From contig NZ_CP100355.1 in the NCBI RefSeq assembly GCF_024204665.1, forward strand, positions 868,001 to 932,000: 64,000 nucleotides of DNA, written 5' to 3'. Below, piece by piece: positions 8,118 through 16,513 of the stretch. Origin of the DNA: Natronosalvus rutilus (GTDB lineage: Archaea > Halobacteriota > Halobacteria > Halobacteriales > Natrialbaceae). Within the stretch, counting starts at the first letter, position 1. The number at the start of each line of letters is the position of its first letter. The position numbers and the translations under genes are program-made. The notes under the pieces are model-generated. The model made no database searches. It was not told where the DNA came from and saw only the letters and a program-made list of their open reading frames with translations.

Positions 8118-10189
8118 GGGCGCTCACCTCCGTTGGTCCCGGTTTTCTGGCCGGGCTCGTTCATCCGTTCGCGCTCGAGGACGAGTTCCCCGTTCTCACC
8201 CACCGAACCGGACCACCCCGGCGGGACGACCGTCGTGCTCTCCTCGTCCTCGAGGACGGCCGGCCCCTCGAGCGTCGTGCCGGGAACGACGGCGTCTCTG
8301 ACCAGAATCGCCGCTTCGTGGGCCTCGCCGTCGAAGAAGACCGTTCGAGACCCGAGTGCGTCCTCGTCCTCTCCCTCCCCCCGTCCCTCGTAACGGATCG
8401 ACGGTGCCTCGCGGCTCGCGCGGACCGTCACCCCGAGCGCGACCAGTTCGATTGGCTCGTCCATCCGGTAGCCGTAGGCGCGCTCGTGGGCCGCGCCGAA
8501 GCGCTCGCGGACGGTCGCGATGTCGACCGGGTCGTCGACGCGCACCTCGAGTTCGAAGCTCTGGCCGGCGTACCGGAGGTCGGCGCGTCGCTCGACGACT
8601 GGGTCGCCGCTGGAGTCGACGTCCTGGAGCGCGTCGGCTGTCAGGTCGGCGTAGATTTCCTCCAGGACCTCGCGGTCGGCCGCCTCGAGCGGCGTTCGGT
8701 GGGTTCGCACCCGGTCGTGTTTCTCGTCGGCGTCGAGCAGGCCGTATGCCGAGAGCACCCCGCCGGCGAGGGGGATCACGACGCGATCCATCCCGAGCCG
8801 GTCTGCCACGGCGGCGGCGTGCATCGGTCCGGCGCCGCCGAAGGCCACGAGGCCGAACTCGCGAGGGTCGTGGCCGCGCTCGACGGTCACCGATCGGATG
8901 GCGCGAGTCATCGTCGCGTTCGCGACGCGGTAGACCCCGGCGGCGGCCTCGCGGGCTGACTCGAGCCCCGCCTCCTTTGCCAGTTCCACGAGCGCGTTCT
9001 GGGCGGCGCCGACGTCGAGGGAAACCTCGCCGCCGAGGGTCGCGTCTTGGCCGAGGTAGCCGAGGACGACGGCCGCGTCGGTGACGGTCGGTTCGGTCCC
9101 CCCGCGACCGTAGCACGCCGGACCGGGGTCGGCGCCCGCCGACTCGGGGCCCACCCGAAGGGCGCCGCCGGCGTCGACCCACGTGATCGAGCCACCGCCG
9201 GAGCCGACGGTCGTCACGTCGACCATCGGCGTCGCGATGGGGTGGCCGGCGATTTCAGCTGACGTAGTTCTGGCGACTTCGCCGTCGCGGACGAGGCTCA
9301 CGTCGCTCGAGGTACCGCCCATGTCGAAGGTGACGAGCCCCTCAAGACCCGCGTCCGCGACTGCGGTCTCGGCGGTCGCGGCCGCCCCGACGACGCCCGC
9401 CGCCGGCCCCGAGAGCACCGTCGTCACCGCCCGTTCACGGACGGCGTCGAGGTCTGCGATGCCGCCGTTGGACTGCATCACCCGCGGTTCCGGGAGACCG
9501 GCGGCTCGAGTCCGTTCGACGAGCCGTCCGAGGTAGGCGTCGATCGCCGGGCAGACGTAGGCGTTCGCGACTGTCGTCGAGGTCCGCTCGTACTCCCGGA
9601 ACGCGGGGAGCACCTCGTGGGAAGCCGACACGGGCACCTCGAGTCCCTCCCGTAGTCGGTCCGCGACGGCGGCCTCGTTCGCGGGATCCGCGTACGCGTG
9701 GAGAAACGAGACGGCCACGCTCTCGATCTCGGTCCTGGCTTCGGCGAGGCAGTCGACCAGGTCGTTCACGTCCTCGAGGGCGACCGGATCGACGACGCCC
9801 TCGGTCGTCGCCCGTTCCGCGAGTTCGAACCGACGGCGGCGAGGGACGAGCGGGTCGACCCGCTCGACCGAGAGGTCGTACAGCGACGGGCGGTCCTGGC
9901 GACCGATCTCGAGGACGTCGCGGAACCCCTCCGTCGTGACCAGTGCGGTCGTCGCGCCGTCGCCCTCGAGGAGCGCGTTCACTGAAACCGTCATCGCATG
10001 GGTGAACGTCTCGACGGACTCGGGCGAGAGCGACGCCTTCTCACAGACCTTCTCGATCCCTGTGAGGACGCCCTCGCTCTGATCGGCCGTCGAGGGGACC
10101 TTCGCGGTCGTCAGGCCGTCCTCGGTCGCCAGGACGACGTCGGTGAACGTGCCGCCGACGTCGACGCCGACGTGCGTCGTCGCGTCCAT
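8114..10189 (-). CDS. hyuA: Hydantoinase A / oxoprolinase family protein
   Basis: The 691-residue ATP-binding subunit that pairs with HyuB. It opens with the actin-like phosphate loop GVDVGGTFTDVVL. It then shows the hydantoinase_A core (MQSNGG, VLSGPAAGVVGA, FDMGGTSSDVSLV, GSGGGSITWVD, GPESAGADPGPACYG, GGAGPMHA). The ATG at 10189 is chosen because GGAGG sits about seven bases upstream; a GTG lies three bases earlier. hyuA is the first gene of the pair and shares a four-base overlap with hyuB. The proteins likely act in the cytoplasm on cyclic amides; no dedicated transporter or carbamoylase is adjacent. Confidence 0.92.
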   Translation of the reverse strand: MDATTHVGVDVGGTFTDVVLATEDGLTTAKVPSTADQSEGVLTGIEKVCEKASLSPESVETFTHAMTVSVNALLEGDGATTALVTTEGFRDVLEIGRQDRPSLYDLSVERVDPLVPRRRRFELAERATTEGVVDPVALEDVNDLVDCLAEARTEIESVAVSFLHAYADPANEAAVADRLREGLEVPVSASHEVLPAFREYERTSTTVANAYVCPAIDAYLGRLVERTRAAGLPEPRVMQSNGGIADLDAVRERAVTTVLSGPAAGVVGAAATAETAVADAGLEGLVTFDMGGTSSDVSLVRDGEVARTTSAEIAGHPIATPMVDVTTVGSGGGSITWVDAGGALRVGPESAGADPGPACYGRGGTEPTVTDAAVVLGYLGQDATLGGEVSLDVGAAQNALVELAKEAGLESAREAAAGVYRVANATMTRAIRSVTVERGHDPREFGLVAFGGAGPMHAAAVADRLGMDRVVIPLAGGVLSAYGLLDADEKHDRVRTHRTPLEAADREVLEEIYADLTADALQDVDSSGDPVVERRADLRYAGQSFELEVRVDDPVDIATVRERFGAAHERAYGYRMDEPIELVALGVTVRASREAPSIRYEGRGEGEDEDALGSRTVFFDGEAHEAAILVRDAVVPGTTLEGPAVLEDEESTTVVPPGWSGSVGENGELVLERERMNEPGQKTGTNGGERP

Positions 10190-10385
10190 CACCGCGCCTC
10201 CGCCGTCTCCGCTGGTCCCGCGAGGGGCTCGTTCGGACTCATATCCGGTCTATACGAGACGACCTCAAAAAGCGTTGGCAGACCTTCGAGGCACGTCGAC
10301 GGTGGCAGCCGAAGTGAAAGACGGTGGACAGCGGAATCGGCCACTTTCACCACGTTTTTCCTGCTCTGCGTCCATCGTACCGACG

Positions 10386-11771
10386 ATGGAACCCCCCGTC
10401 ACCGACGCCGACCTCGCCTTCGAGCACGTTCCCGAGACGGACCAGTCGTTTGAGAACGCCCTCGAGAAGGCGCGGAACGGGACGCGGCTCACGGTCGACG
10501 ACGCTGTCGAGTTGTTCACGACGGGGACCGACCGCGAGGGGATCGACCGCCAGCGCAAGGAGCGGGTGCTCGAGGCGGCCGACCACCGCCGCCAGGCCGT
10601 CGTCGGCGACGAGGTCACCTTCGTCGCCAACCTCAACAACAACGTCACGACCGCGTGCAACGTCGGCTGCCTCTTCTGCAACTTTAAGGACGCCGCCCAC
10701 ACCTTCGAGCGCGACTACGACGGCCTCGAGACAGCCGGGTTCACCAAGACGCCAGCCGAATCGCGCGAAATCGTCGCCGACGCCGTCGAGCGCGGGATCT
10801 ACGAGGTGACCTCGGTCTCGGGACTCCACCCCGGGTTCGCCCTCGACGACGAGCACCTCGAAATCCTCGAGGCCCACCCGGACCCGAAGGCGGTCAACTA
10901 CAAGCCGCCCGCCACGTACGAAACTGATCTCGGCACCTACGCCGACCAGCTCGAGGCGATGAGCGTCGACGGCGTCCACGTTCACTCGATGACCCCCGAG
11001 GAGGGATACCACGCCCGGCGGGGAACCGACTGGTCCTACGAGGAGGTGTACGGCCGACTGCAGGACGCCGGGCTGGACACGGTTCCGGGAACCGCCGCCG
11101 AGATCCTCGTCGACGAGGTTCGCGACGTCATCTGTCCCGGGAAGATTCGAACTGACGACTGGCTCGAGGCCATGGAGGCCGCCGCGAACGTCGGTCTCGG
11201 TCTGACAGCGACGATCATGTACGGCCACGTGGAGAACGAGGCTCATCGGGCGATGCACCTGCAGGAAGTCAGGGACCTCCAGGAGCGCGTCGACGGCGCC
11301 ATCACCGAGTTCGTGCCCCTCTCGTTCGTCCACCAGAACACGCCGCTGTATGAACACGGCGTCGTCTCGGGCGGGGCCAGCCGCGACGAGGACGAACTCA
11401 TGATCGCCGTCTCGAGGCTCTTTCTCGACAACATCGACCACGTCCAGTCCTCGTGGGTCAAGTACGGCGACGAGGGCGGCCTGAAGATGCTCGCCTGCGG
11501 TGCCGACGACTTCATGGGGACGATCCTCTCCGAGGAGATCACGACTCGCGCCGGCGGCGAACACGGCGAGTTCCGATCCTTCGAGGACTACGTCGACCTC
11601 ATCACCTCGATCGGTCGCGTGCCGGTCGAACGCTCGACGGACTACCGGGAGCGGCGCGTGATCGACCCCGACGATCCGCCGTTCGGACCACGACTAGGGC
11701 CGAAGGCCGACGGGACGCCGCTGCTCGAGGACGAACGGGCCACAACCGGCGTGGAATCGATCCCGGAGTAG
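10386..11771 (+). CDS. cofH: FO synthase subunit 2 (CofH), radical SAM
   Basis: A 461-residue radical SAM enzyme. The cluster motif CNVGCLFC has its cysteines near residues 91, 95 and 98. The protein continues with NFKDAAHTFERDYDG, SGLHPG, GVHVHSMTPEEGYHARR, GTAAEILVDEVRDVICPGKI, IMYGHVE and FVPLSFVHQNTPLY, all typical of CofH. CofH supplies the tyrosine-derived part of 7,8-didemethyl-8-hydroxy-5-deazariboflavin (FO), the chromophore of coenzyme F420. Haloarchaea encode CofG and CofH separately; cofG is not in this window. The start at 10386 skips an upstream open stretch that lacks coding character. The gene is divergent from hyuA. Confidence 0.93.
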   Translation: MEPPVTDADLAFEHVPETDQSFENALEKARNGTRLTVDDAVELFTTGTDREGIDRQRKERVLEAADHRRQAVVGDEVTFVANLNNNVTTACNVGCLFCNFKDAAHTFERDYDGLETAGFTKTPAESREIVADAVERGIYEVTSVSGLHPGFALDDEHLEILEAHPDPKAVNYKPPATYETDLGTYADQLEAMSVDGVHVHSMTPEEGYHARRGTDWSYEEVYGRLQDAGLDTVPGTAAEILVDEVRDVICPGKIRTDDWLEAMEAAANVGLGLTATIMYGHVENEAHRAMHLQEVRDLQERVDGAITEFVPLSFVHQNTPLYEHGVVSGGASRDEDELMIAVSRLFLDNIDHVQSSWVKYGDEGGLKMLACGADDFMGTILSEEITTRAGGEHGEFRSFEDYVDLITSIGRVPVERSTDYRERRVIDPDDPPFGPRLGPKADGTPLLEDERATTGVESIPE

Positions 11772-11878
11772 GCCACAGCGACCGGGTCACGGGTGAAATC
11801 GATCGTGCAGGATTTCTGACTCGAGACTCACAGGTTTGCTATTCGACGATGAGGTCGAGACACGTGGCCAGCATTCAA

Positions 11879-11893
11879 ACTATAAAATCTATA
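11879..11893. promoter_or_regulatory. Palindromic AT-rich TATA-type element
   Basis: CTATAAAATCTATAG is a 15-base palindrome (arms CTATA/TATAG) in an otherwise GC-rich intergenic stretch after cofH. It contains a TATA-box-like core whose centre is about 26 bases before the ATG at 11908. A transcript starting there would be close to that ATG or give a leader of about 115 bases to the gene at 12022. Because the element is symmetric it could also serve as a protein-binding site. Confidence 0.4.
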
Positions 11894-12021
11894 GTATGTG
11901 AGCGGGTATGACGCTCAAGCGGCAGTTTCCCGCGAGCGGACACACGGACCCGTACACGAGTCCAACGGTCGGGACATCGAACGCCGGGAGGTCTATCACG
12001 GAAGCGCCTGAAGTGGCACGT

Positions 12022-12306
12022 ATGAACCACCTCGCACCCGCCACCGGCGCCGAGAACCGCTGGCACCTGCCGAACCACGCCCACGTCGTCGTCTACGAGC
12101 GGAGCTCCGGCAAACGCGGGTTGCTCACGATCTACGACTGCGGGGCAGCCCAGAAACCGCCCTCAGCTCAGTTGCTCGGAACGCTCGAGGCCGTAGACGC
12201 ACGCGCCGAACTCGAGGACACGCCGACGGGCCGAGTCGTCAGCCTACGCGAGCCGGGCGTGCTCGAGGCCCTCGACGGCGACCGGTATCGCATTCGGCGA
12301 CGATAA
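12022..12306 (+). CDS. Haloarchaeal conserved hypothetical protein, 94 aa
   Basis: A small soluble protein (MNHLAPATGAENRWHLPNHAHVVVY...) with alternating beta strands and a basic C-terminus (RYRIRRR). I do not recognise a named domain. The frame is open from an earlier ATG at 11908, but that stretch has weaker third-position GC and no protein-like composition, so the start at 12022 is preferred. A palindromic TATA-like element lies upstream at 11879-11893. Confidence 0.55.
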   Translation: MNHLAPATGAENRWHLPNHAHVVVYERSSGKRGLLTIYDCGAAQKPPSAQLLGTLEAVDARAELEDTPTGRVVSLREPGVLEALDGDRYRIRRR

Positions 12307-12354
12307 GAGACGATCTCGGGGCGACCTCGAGTCGGCGGCGAGGTCAGCCAGAAA

Positions 12355-12412
12355 TCCCGAATAACGAACCCCGAATAACGAACCCCGAATAACGAATAAC
12401 GAATCTGAATCA
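12355..12412. repeat. 14-bp tandem repeat array upstream of azf
   Basis: Three tandem 14-base copies of (c/t)cccgaataacgaa occupy 12355-12368, 12369-12382 and 12383-12396. They are followed by degenerate partial copies (taacgaatctgaat, cacgaac) to about 12412. The first copy differs only at its first base. The array ends about 12 bases before the TATA-like box of azf, where haloarchaeal activators and repressors usually bind. Confidence 0.85.
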
Positions 12413-12423
12413 CGAACCGCACG

Positions 12424-12430
12424 TTTCTTA
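12424..12430 (+). promoter_or_regulatory. TATA-like box of azf
   Basis: TTTCTTA is centred about 30 bases before the azf ATG (12457), immediately after the 14-bp repeat array. The spacing would give a leaderless or nearly leaderless message. Confidence 0.4.
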
Positions 12431-12456
12431 TCACCCCTGCACTACCACCCGAACGA

Positions 12457-13206
12457 ATGGAACAGTCAGTCCTGCTCACGGGGGCTGGAGGCCGCGTCGG
12501 GACCGCGATCCTCGACGACCTCGCAGAAGACTACGACTGGCGGCTGCTCGACCGCGAGCCGCTGACCGGCGAGTACGCCGAGACCCACGACTCCGTCGTC
12601 GCCGACATCGTCGACGAGACGGCCGTCCGCGAGGCTATAGAGGGCGTCGACGTCGTCATCCACCTCGCGGGCGACCCGCGTCCGGAAGCTCCGTGGGACA
12701 GCGTATTGCGAAACAACATCGACGGCACCCAGACGGTCCTGGAGGCTGCCGTCGACGCCGACGTCGAGAAGGTCGTCTTCGCCTCCTCGAACCACGCCGT
12801 CGGCGCCTTCGAGACCGACGAGCGGACCCCGGACCTCTACCGCGTGCACGACGAGTTCCGCCTCGACGGGACGGAACTCCCCCGCCCCGGCAACCTCTAC
12901 GGCGTTTCGAAGGCCGCCGGGGAGACTCTCGGCCGGTACTACCACGACGAGTACGGCCTCTCGGTGTGTTGCGTCCGGATTGGGAACCTCACGAAGGACC
13001 ACCCGCCCGTCGACTACGAGCGCGGGCAGGCGATGTGGCTCTCCTACCGGGACTGCGCCCACCTCTTCGACCGGGCGATCGAGGCCGACTACGGCTACGA
13101 GATCGTCTACGGTATCTCCGACAACGACCGCAAGTACTACTCGCTCGAGCGCGCTCGTGAGGTGCTCGGGTACGAGCCGCGGGACAACTCGGCGGCTCAC
13201 GAGTAA
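12457..13206 (+). CDS. azf: NAD-dependent glucose-6-phosphate dehydrogenase (Azf type)
   Basis: A 249-residue extended short-chain dehydrogenase. It has a Rossmann motif TGAGGRVG at residues 8-15 and a catalytic Tyr-x-x-x-Lys in NLYGVSKAAG (Tyr148, Lys152). It is nearly collinear with the Haloferax volcanii enzyme characterised as archaeal zwischenferment, which oxidises glucose-6-phosphate with NAD and opens the haloarchaeal oxidative pentose phosphate pathway. Shared blocks include VIHLAGDPRPEAPWDSVL, NNIDGTQ, FASSNHAVGA and MWLSYRDC. Annotation pipelines often call this family an epimerase or uronate dehydrogenase. pgi, which handles the same substrate, lies 42 kb away in this window. Confidence 0.85.
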   Translation: MEQSVLLTGAGGRVGTAILDDLAEDYDWRLLDREPLTGEYAETHDSVVADIVDETAVREAIEGVDVVIHLAGDPRPEAPWDSVLRNNIDGTQTVLEAAVDADVEKVVFASSNHAVGAFETDERTPDLYRVHDEFRLDGTELPRPGNLYGVSKAAGETLGRYYHDEYGLSVCCVRIGNLTKDHPPVDYERGQAMWLSYRDCAHLFDRAIEADYGYEIVYGISDNDRKYYSLERAREVLGYEPRDNSAAHE

Positions 13207-13229
13207 GGCGGCGGTTGCGAGACGTCAGC

Positions 13230-13273
13230 TTCTGCAGCGCTCACATCCGCATTCTGCAGCACTTACATCCGCA
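13230..13273. repeat. 22-bp tandem duplication at the 3' end of the DUF424 gene
   Basis: 13230-13251 (ttctgcagc g ct c acatccgca) and 13252-13273 (ttctgcagc a ct t acatccgca) are head-to-tail copies differing at two positions. The second copy overlaps the last codons and stop of the DUF424 gene, so the first looks like a duplicate of that gene's end. Confidence 0.8.
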
Positions 13274-13784
13274 AGAACTGGGCGTGTCGCGTCCCCTCGA
13301 GTTCGAGGACGTGTTCGGCGTCGACGAACCCGGAGTCGATCGCCACCTCGACCGTTTCCGTTCCGACCAGGTTGGCAACGCTCGCCCGCGAGAGGCTGTC
13401 GATGACCGCTTCCTCGTCGACCGCGTCGGCCCCTTCGCCATAGAAGTCCTCGGTGACGGTGATGGAGGCACGACCGTCCGGGGCCTCGAAGGACTCTCCG
13501 AGGACGTTCCGATCGCAGACTGAGACGAGCAGACCTTTGGGCGTTTGGCGCTCGACGAGTAACATCGGGCCATCGTCGGCGCCTTTGACAGCCCCAGCGT
13601 CGGCATCCGCGTTCGCTCCGTCGACGTTCTCGCCAGTCGAAGCGTCAGCATCCGCATTTACCTTGCCGACGTCCTCACTGGTCCCAGCCTCGGCGTTCGA
13701 ACTCGAGTTGACGCTCTCCTTGAGCGTATCCTCGTCCGATTCGAACTCATCGTCCGCGTCGGCGTTCGTCGACGTCACGATCAC
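13263..13784 (-). CDS. DUF424 protein with acidic repetitive N-terminal extension
   Basis: Residues 74-173 form a complete DUF424 domain (MLLVERQ...VSVCDRNVLGE, FYGEGADAV, ASVANLVGTETVEVAIDSGFVD, HAQFL), an archaeal family of unknown function. Residues 1-73 are a low-complexity extension with NADADA/DADAG repeats. The GTG start at 13784 overlaps the stop of the TPR gene by four bases (GTGA), so coupled translation supports the long form. The ATG at 13565 would give the bare domain. The extension's repetitive DNA suggests slippage growth. Confidence 0.8.
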   Translation of the reverse strand: MIVTSTNADADDEFESDEDTLKESVNSSSNAEAGTSEDVGKVNADADASTGENVDGANADADAGAVKGADDGPMLLVERQTPKGLLVSVCDRNVLGESFEAPDGRASITVTEDFYGEGADAVDEEAVIDSLSRASVANLVGTETVEVAIDSGFVDAEHVLELEGTRHAQFLRM

Positions 13785-14578
13785 TCACGCATCTGCTCGC
13801 GCTCTTCGACCAGTTGCTGTTCGGCCTGTTCGCGCAGTTCGTTCGCCTCTTCGGCGAGTGCCTCGGCCTGCTCGTCCTCGCCCAGTTCCTCGAGAATCCG
13901 GGCTTTCTCCTCGAGAACCGGTGCGTTGCGGAGTCCCAGCCTGATCGCGTTGTCGATGGAGTGGAGCGCGTCCTCGGTGAGCCCCCGGTCGGCCAGGAAG
14001 AACGCCCGGTTGTACCAGCCCTCGGCGAAGCGGTCGTCGACCTCGACGGCCCGCTCGGCGTGGTCGAGGGCTTCGGCCGTCTCGCCGAACTCCCAGAGGG
14101 CGTAGGCGAGGTTGGTGTGAGCGGTCGCAGTGTGCTCGGGCGAGGCGCGGTCGTACTCCCCGGCGTCCTCTTCGGCCTCGCGGGCGATGCGGAGGGCCTC
14201 GCGGTGGGCGCCGATGGCCTCGTCGTACTCCTCGAGTTCGGCGTGGGCGACCCCCTTGTTGACCCAGGCCTCCTGCTCTGTGGCGGGGTCGTCGGTGAAC
14301 TGTGCGGCGCGCTCGAAGGCCTCGGTTGCCTGCTCGTAGCGGTTGATCTGCGTGTAGCTGAGGCCGACGTCGATTAGTTCCTGGGCGTCGACGTCCTCGC
14401 TCCCGATCTGTCGCTCGTCGAGCATGTCGGCGAGTGCCCGCGAGTCGATGGGGTCGACCCGCGAGGGGTCGACGTCGAGTTCGGGCGGGTCGAGGTCGAA
14501 CTCCTCGTAGGACTCGTCGAAGCCGGCCCCCTCCGAGAAGCGGTGCCTGCGGTCTGAATCCTCCTGGCGGTCGGTCAT
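13781..14578 (-). CDS. Tetratricopeptide-repeat protein
   Basis: A 265-residue acidic protein. After a disordered N-terminus of about 60 residues it has around five TPR units: ELIDVGLSYTQINRYEQATEAFERA, EAWVNKGVAHAELEEYDEAIGAHREAL, TAHTNLAYALWEFGETAEALDHAERA, EGWYNRAFFLADRGLTEDALHSIDNAI and a degenerate last one. It ends in a charged helix. TPRs act as protein-binding scaffolds in the cytoplasm. It is the first gene of a coupled pair with DUF424, hinting at a shared complex. The partner is unknown. Confidence 0.85.
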   Translation of the reverse strand: MTDRQEDSDRRHRFSEGAGFDESYEEFDLDPPELDVDPSRVDPIDSRALADMLDERQIGSEDVDAQELIDVGLSYTQINRYEQATEAFERAAQFTDDPATEQEAWVNKGVAHAELEEYDEAIGAHREALRIAREAEEDAGEYDRASPEHTATAHTNLAYALWEFGETAEALDHAERAVEVDDRFAEGWYNRAFFLADRGLTEDALHSIDNAIRLGLRNAPVLEEKARILEELGEDEQAEALAEEANELREQAEQQLVEEREQMRE

Positions 14579-14670
14579 GTCCTCAGGTTGGGTAGCTGGC
14601 GGGTTAAGGCCTGCGTTCGGGTGACAGCCGATCAGGTGGTCGCCTCGAGCGGAGACGAGGAATTCTCATG

Positions 14671-14700
14671 TATTAAGTACGGGCCCGCAAAATTCGCGGG
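14671..14700 (+). promoter_or_regulatory. TATA-like box and GC palindrome before the alanine dehydrogenase-type gene
   Basis: TATTAA at 14671-14676 is centred about 28 bases before the ATG at 14702, which implies a leaderless message. Between them, 14684-14700 reads CCCGC-aaaattc-GCGGG, an inverted repeat that would overlap the transcription start and could be an operator. Confidence 0.45.
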
Positions 14701-14701
14701 T

Positions 14702-15694
14702 ATGCAAACGCTCCTGCTGGACAGCGAGGACGTCGACGAGAACGCGATGATGGCGGACGTCATCGGCGCGGTCGAGGACGCCTTCGCCGCCTACGAGCGC
14801 GGGGACGCACAGATGCCGGCGAAGTCCTACATCGACCTCCCCCAGTACAACGGGGACTTCCGGTCGATGCCCGCCTACCTCGACGCTGGGGACTGGGACG
14901 CCGCCGGGCTGAAGTGGGTCAACGTCCACCCCGACAACCCCGCCGACCACGACTTACCGACCGTGATGGGGACGATGATCTACTCCGACCCCGAGACCGC
15001 GTTCCCGCTCGCGGTGATGGACGGCACCGAACTCACGATGAAGCGCACCGGCGCGGCGGCCGCCGTCGCCACGGACTACCTGGCCGTCGAGGACGCTACG
15101 AGCCTGGGCATCGTCGGGGCTGGCGTCCAGTCGTACACGCAACTCGACGCCATCGCCCAGATTCGACCCATCGAGGAGGTCGTCGTCAGCGACCTGGACG
15201 ACGAGCGCGTCCGGCGATTTGTCGACACCTACGGTGACGACTTCGACGTCCGCGAGGGCTCGATCAGCGAGGCCGGCCACTGCGACGTGCTCTCGACGGT
15301 GACGCCCGTCGAGACACCCATCGTCGGCCCCGACGACGTTGGGGAGAATACCCACGTCAACGCGATGGGGGCCGACGCCGAGGGCAAGCACGAACTGGCC
15401 GACGACCTCCTCCGGGGCGCTCGCATCGTCATCGACGACCACAAGCAGTGCACCCACTCCGGCGAGATCAACGTCCCCTACAACGAGGGCGTCCTCACCG
15501 ACGACGACATCTACGGCGAGATCGGCCAGCTCGTCGTCGGCGAGAAGACCGGCCGCGACGCCGACACCGGCGTCACCGTCTTCGACTCGACCGGCCTCGC
15601 GATCCAGGACGTCGCGGCCGCTCACGTCGTCTACGAACAGGCCGCGAGCAACGAGAACGGCTCGCCGTTCGACCTCGTCGGCGTCCAGAAGTAG
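14702..15694 (+). CDS. Alanine dehydrogenase / ornithine cyclodeaminase family
   Basis: A 330-residue member of the ornithine cyclodeaminase / mu-crystallin family. It has the N-terminal QMPAKSYIDLPQYNGDFRSMPAYL segment, a substrate-region LKWVNVHPDNP, MKRTGAAAAVATDYLA and a Rossmann loop GIVGAGVQSYTQL. NAMGADAEGKHEL and STGLAIQDVAAA are family blocks too. The archaeal branch includes NAD-dependent alanine dehydrogenases that interconvert pyruvate plus ammonia and alanine. Sequence alone does not exclude ornithine cyclodeaminase or another amino-acid substrate. It is monocistronic and divergent from the TPR gene. Confidence 0.82.
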   Translation: MQTLLLDSEDVDENAMMADVIGAVEDAFAAYERGDAQMPAKSYIDLPQYNGDFRSMPAYLDAGDWDAAGLKWVNVHPDNPADHDLPTVMGTMIYSDPETAFPLAVMDGTELTMKRTGAAAAVATDYLAVEDATSLGIVGAGVQSYTQLDAIAQIRPIEEVVVSDLDDERVRRFVDTYGDDFDVREGSISEAGHCDVLSTVTPVETPIVGPDDVGENTHVNAMGADAEGKHELADDLLRGARIVIDDHKQCTHSGEINVPYNEGVLTDDDIYGEIGQLVVGEKTGRDADTGVTVFDSTGLAIQDVAAAHVVYEQAASNENGSPFDLVGVQK

Positions 15695-15730
15695 GCTCGA
15701 GTCGGGCGATTCACCACTTCTGGAGTACAG

Positions 15731-16513
15731 TCACTCGAGCAGTTCCGCGAACCCGAAGTTCGGCTTCACGTCCTCGACGCGAACCCGGACCGTCTCTCCT
15801 TTCTCGGTTCCAGTGACGAACAGGCGGTAGCCTTCTACCGACGCGATACCGTCGCCCTCAGATCCCGTGTCGATAATCTCGACCTCGAGTTCATCGCCCA
15901 CCTCGACCGGGGCGGTTAGGCGTCCCTTGGCGAGGAGGTAGATCTCCGAGGAGGACTGCCGCGAGGCGTCGGGACTGGTCGCTCTGACGTACTGGAACTC
16001 GTCGTCGATGTCCGCCCGGAGGGCATCCACGTCCGGCCCCTCGAACACCTTTACCGCGAAGTTGCCCCCTGTGTCTAGCAACTCGAGGGCCGTCTCGAAG
16101 GCCATCCGGGCGAGGTGGAGCGAGCGCGCCTGGTCCAGCGAGTACTCTCCGGACATGTTCGGCGCCATGTCCGAGACGACGCAGTCGACGGGGCCATCCG
16201 CAGCGTCGAGGACCCGCTTCAGGGTCTTCTCCTGGGTCATGTCGCCCCGAAGCGTCTCCGTGCGATCGGCGAGTTCGGCATCCTCGAGATCCTTGATCCG
16301 CTGGAGGTCGACGCCGATGACACGTCCGCGGGGGCCGACCTTCTCGGCAGCCACTTGGAGCCAGCCACCGGGGGCCGCCCCGAGGTCGACCACGGTGTCG
16401 CCGCCCTCGATGAGCGACTCGAGGTCGTCGAGCTGTTTGAGTTTGTAGGCCGCTCTCGAGCGGTACCCCTGCTGTTTTGCGCGATTGTAGTAGTCGTCTT
16501 TCCCTCGTCCCAT
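15731..16513 (-). CDS. rlmE: 23S rRNA (uridine-2'-O-)-methyltransferase with TRAM domain
   Basis: A 260-residue FtsJ/RrmJ-type enzyme. Residues 1-200 hold the SAM-dependent fold: GYRSRAAYKL, the SAM loop DLGAAPGGW, GVDLQRI, VVSDMAPN and the catalytic lysine in FAVKVFEG. Residues from about 205 form a TRAM RNA-binding domain (VEVGDELEVEIIDTGSEGDGIASVEGYRLFV), an archaeal addition. It 2'-O-methylates a uridine in the 23S A-loop. The ATG at 16513 gives the expected MGRGKDDYYNRA start and overlaps the stop of a 25-codon ORF by one base. Confidence 0.9.
   Translation of the reverse strand: MGRGKDDYYNRAKQQGYRSRAAYKLKQLDDLESLIEGGDTVVDLGAAPGGWLQVAAEKVGPRGRVIGVDLQRIKDLEDAELADRTETLRGDMTQEKTLKRVLDAADGPVDCVVSDMAPNMSGEYSLDQARSLHLARMAFETALELLDTGGNFAVKVFEGPDVDALRADIDDEFQYVRATSPDASRQSSSEIYLLAKGRLTAPVEVGDELEVEIIDTGSEGDGIASVEGYRLFVTGTEKGETVRVRVEDVKPNFGFAELLE

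Noticed and set aside
10347-11564. 405-codon open frame opposite cofH
   Set aside because: Antisense of a conserved radical SAM gene; no independent support.
11908-12021. Extended N-terminus for the 94-aa protein from the ATG at 11908
   Set aside because: Third-position GC is lower and the translation is Thr/Pro/Arg-rich, unlike the rest of the protein.
12355-12412. CRISPR-like reading of the 14-bp repeats
   Set aside because: Copies are directly adjacent with no spacers and are too short; it is a simple tandem array.
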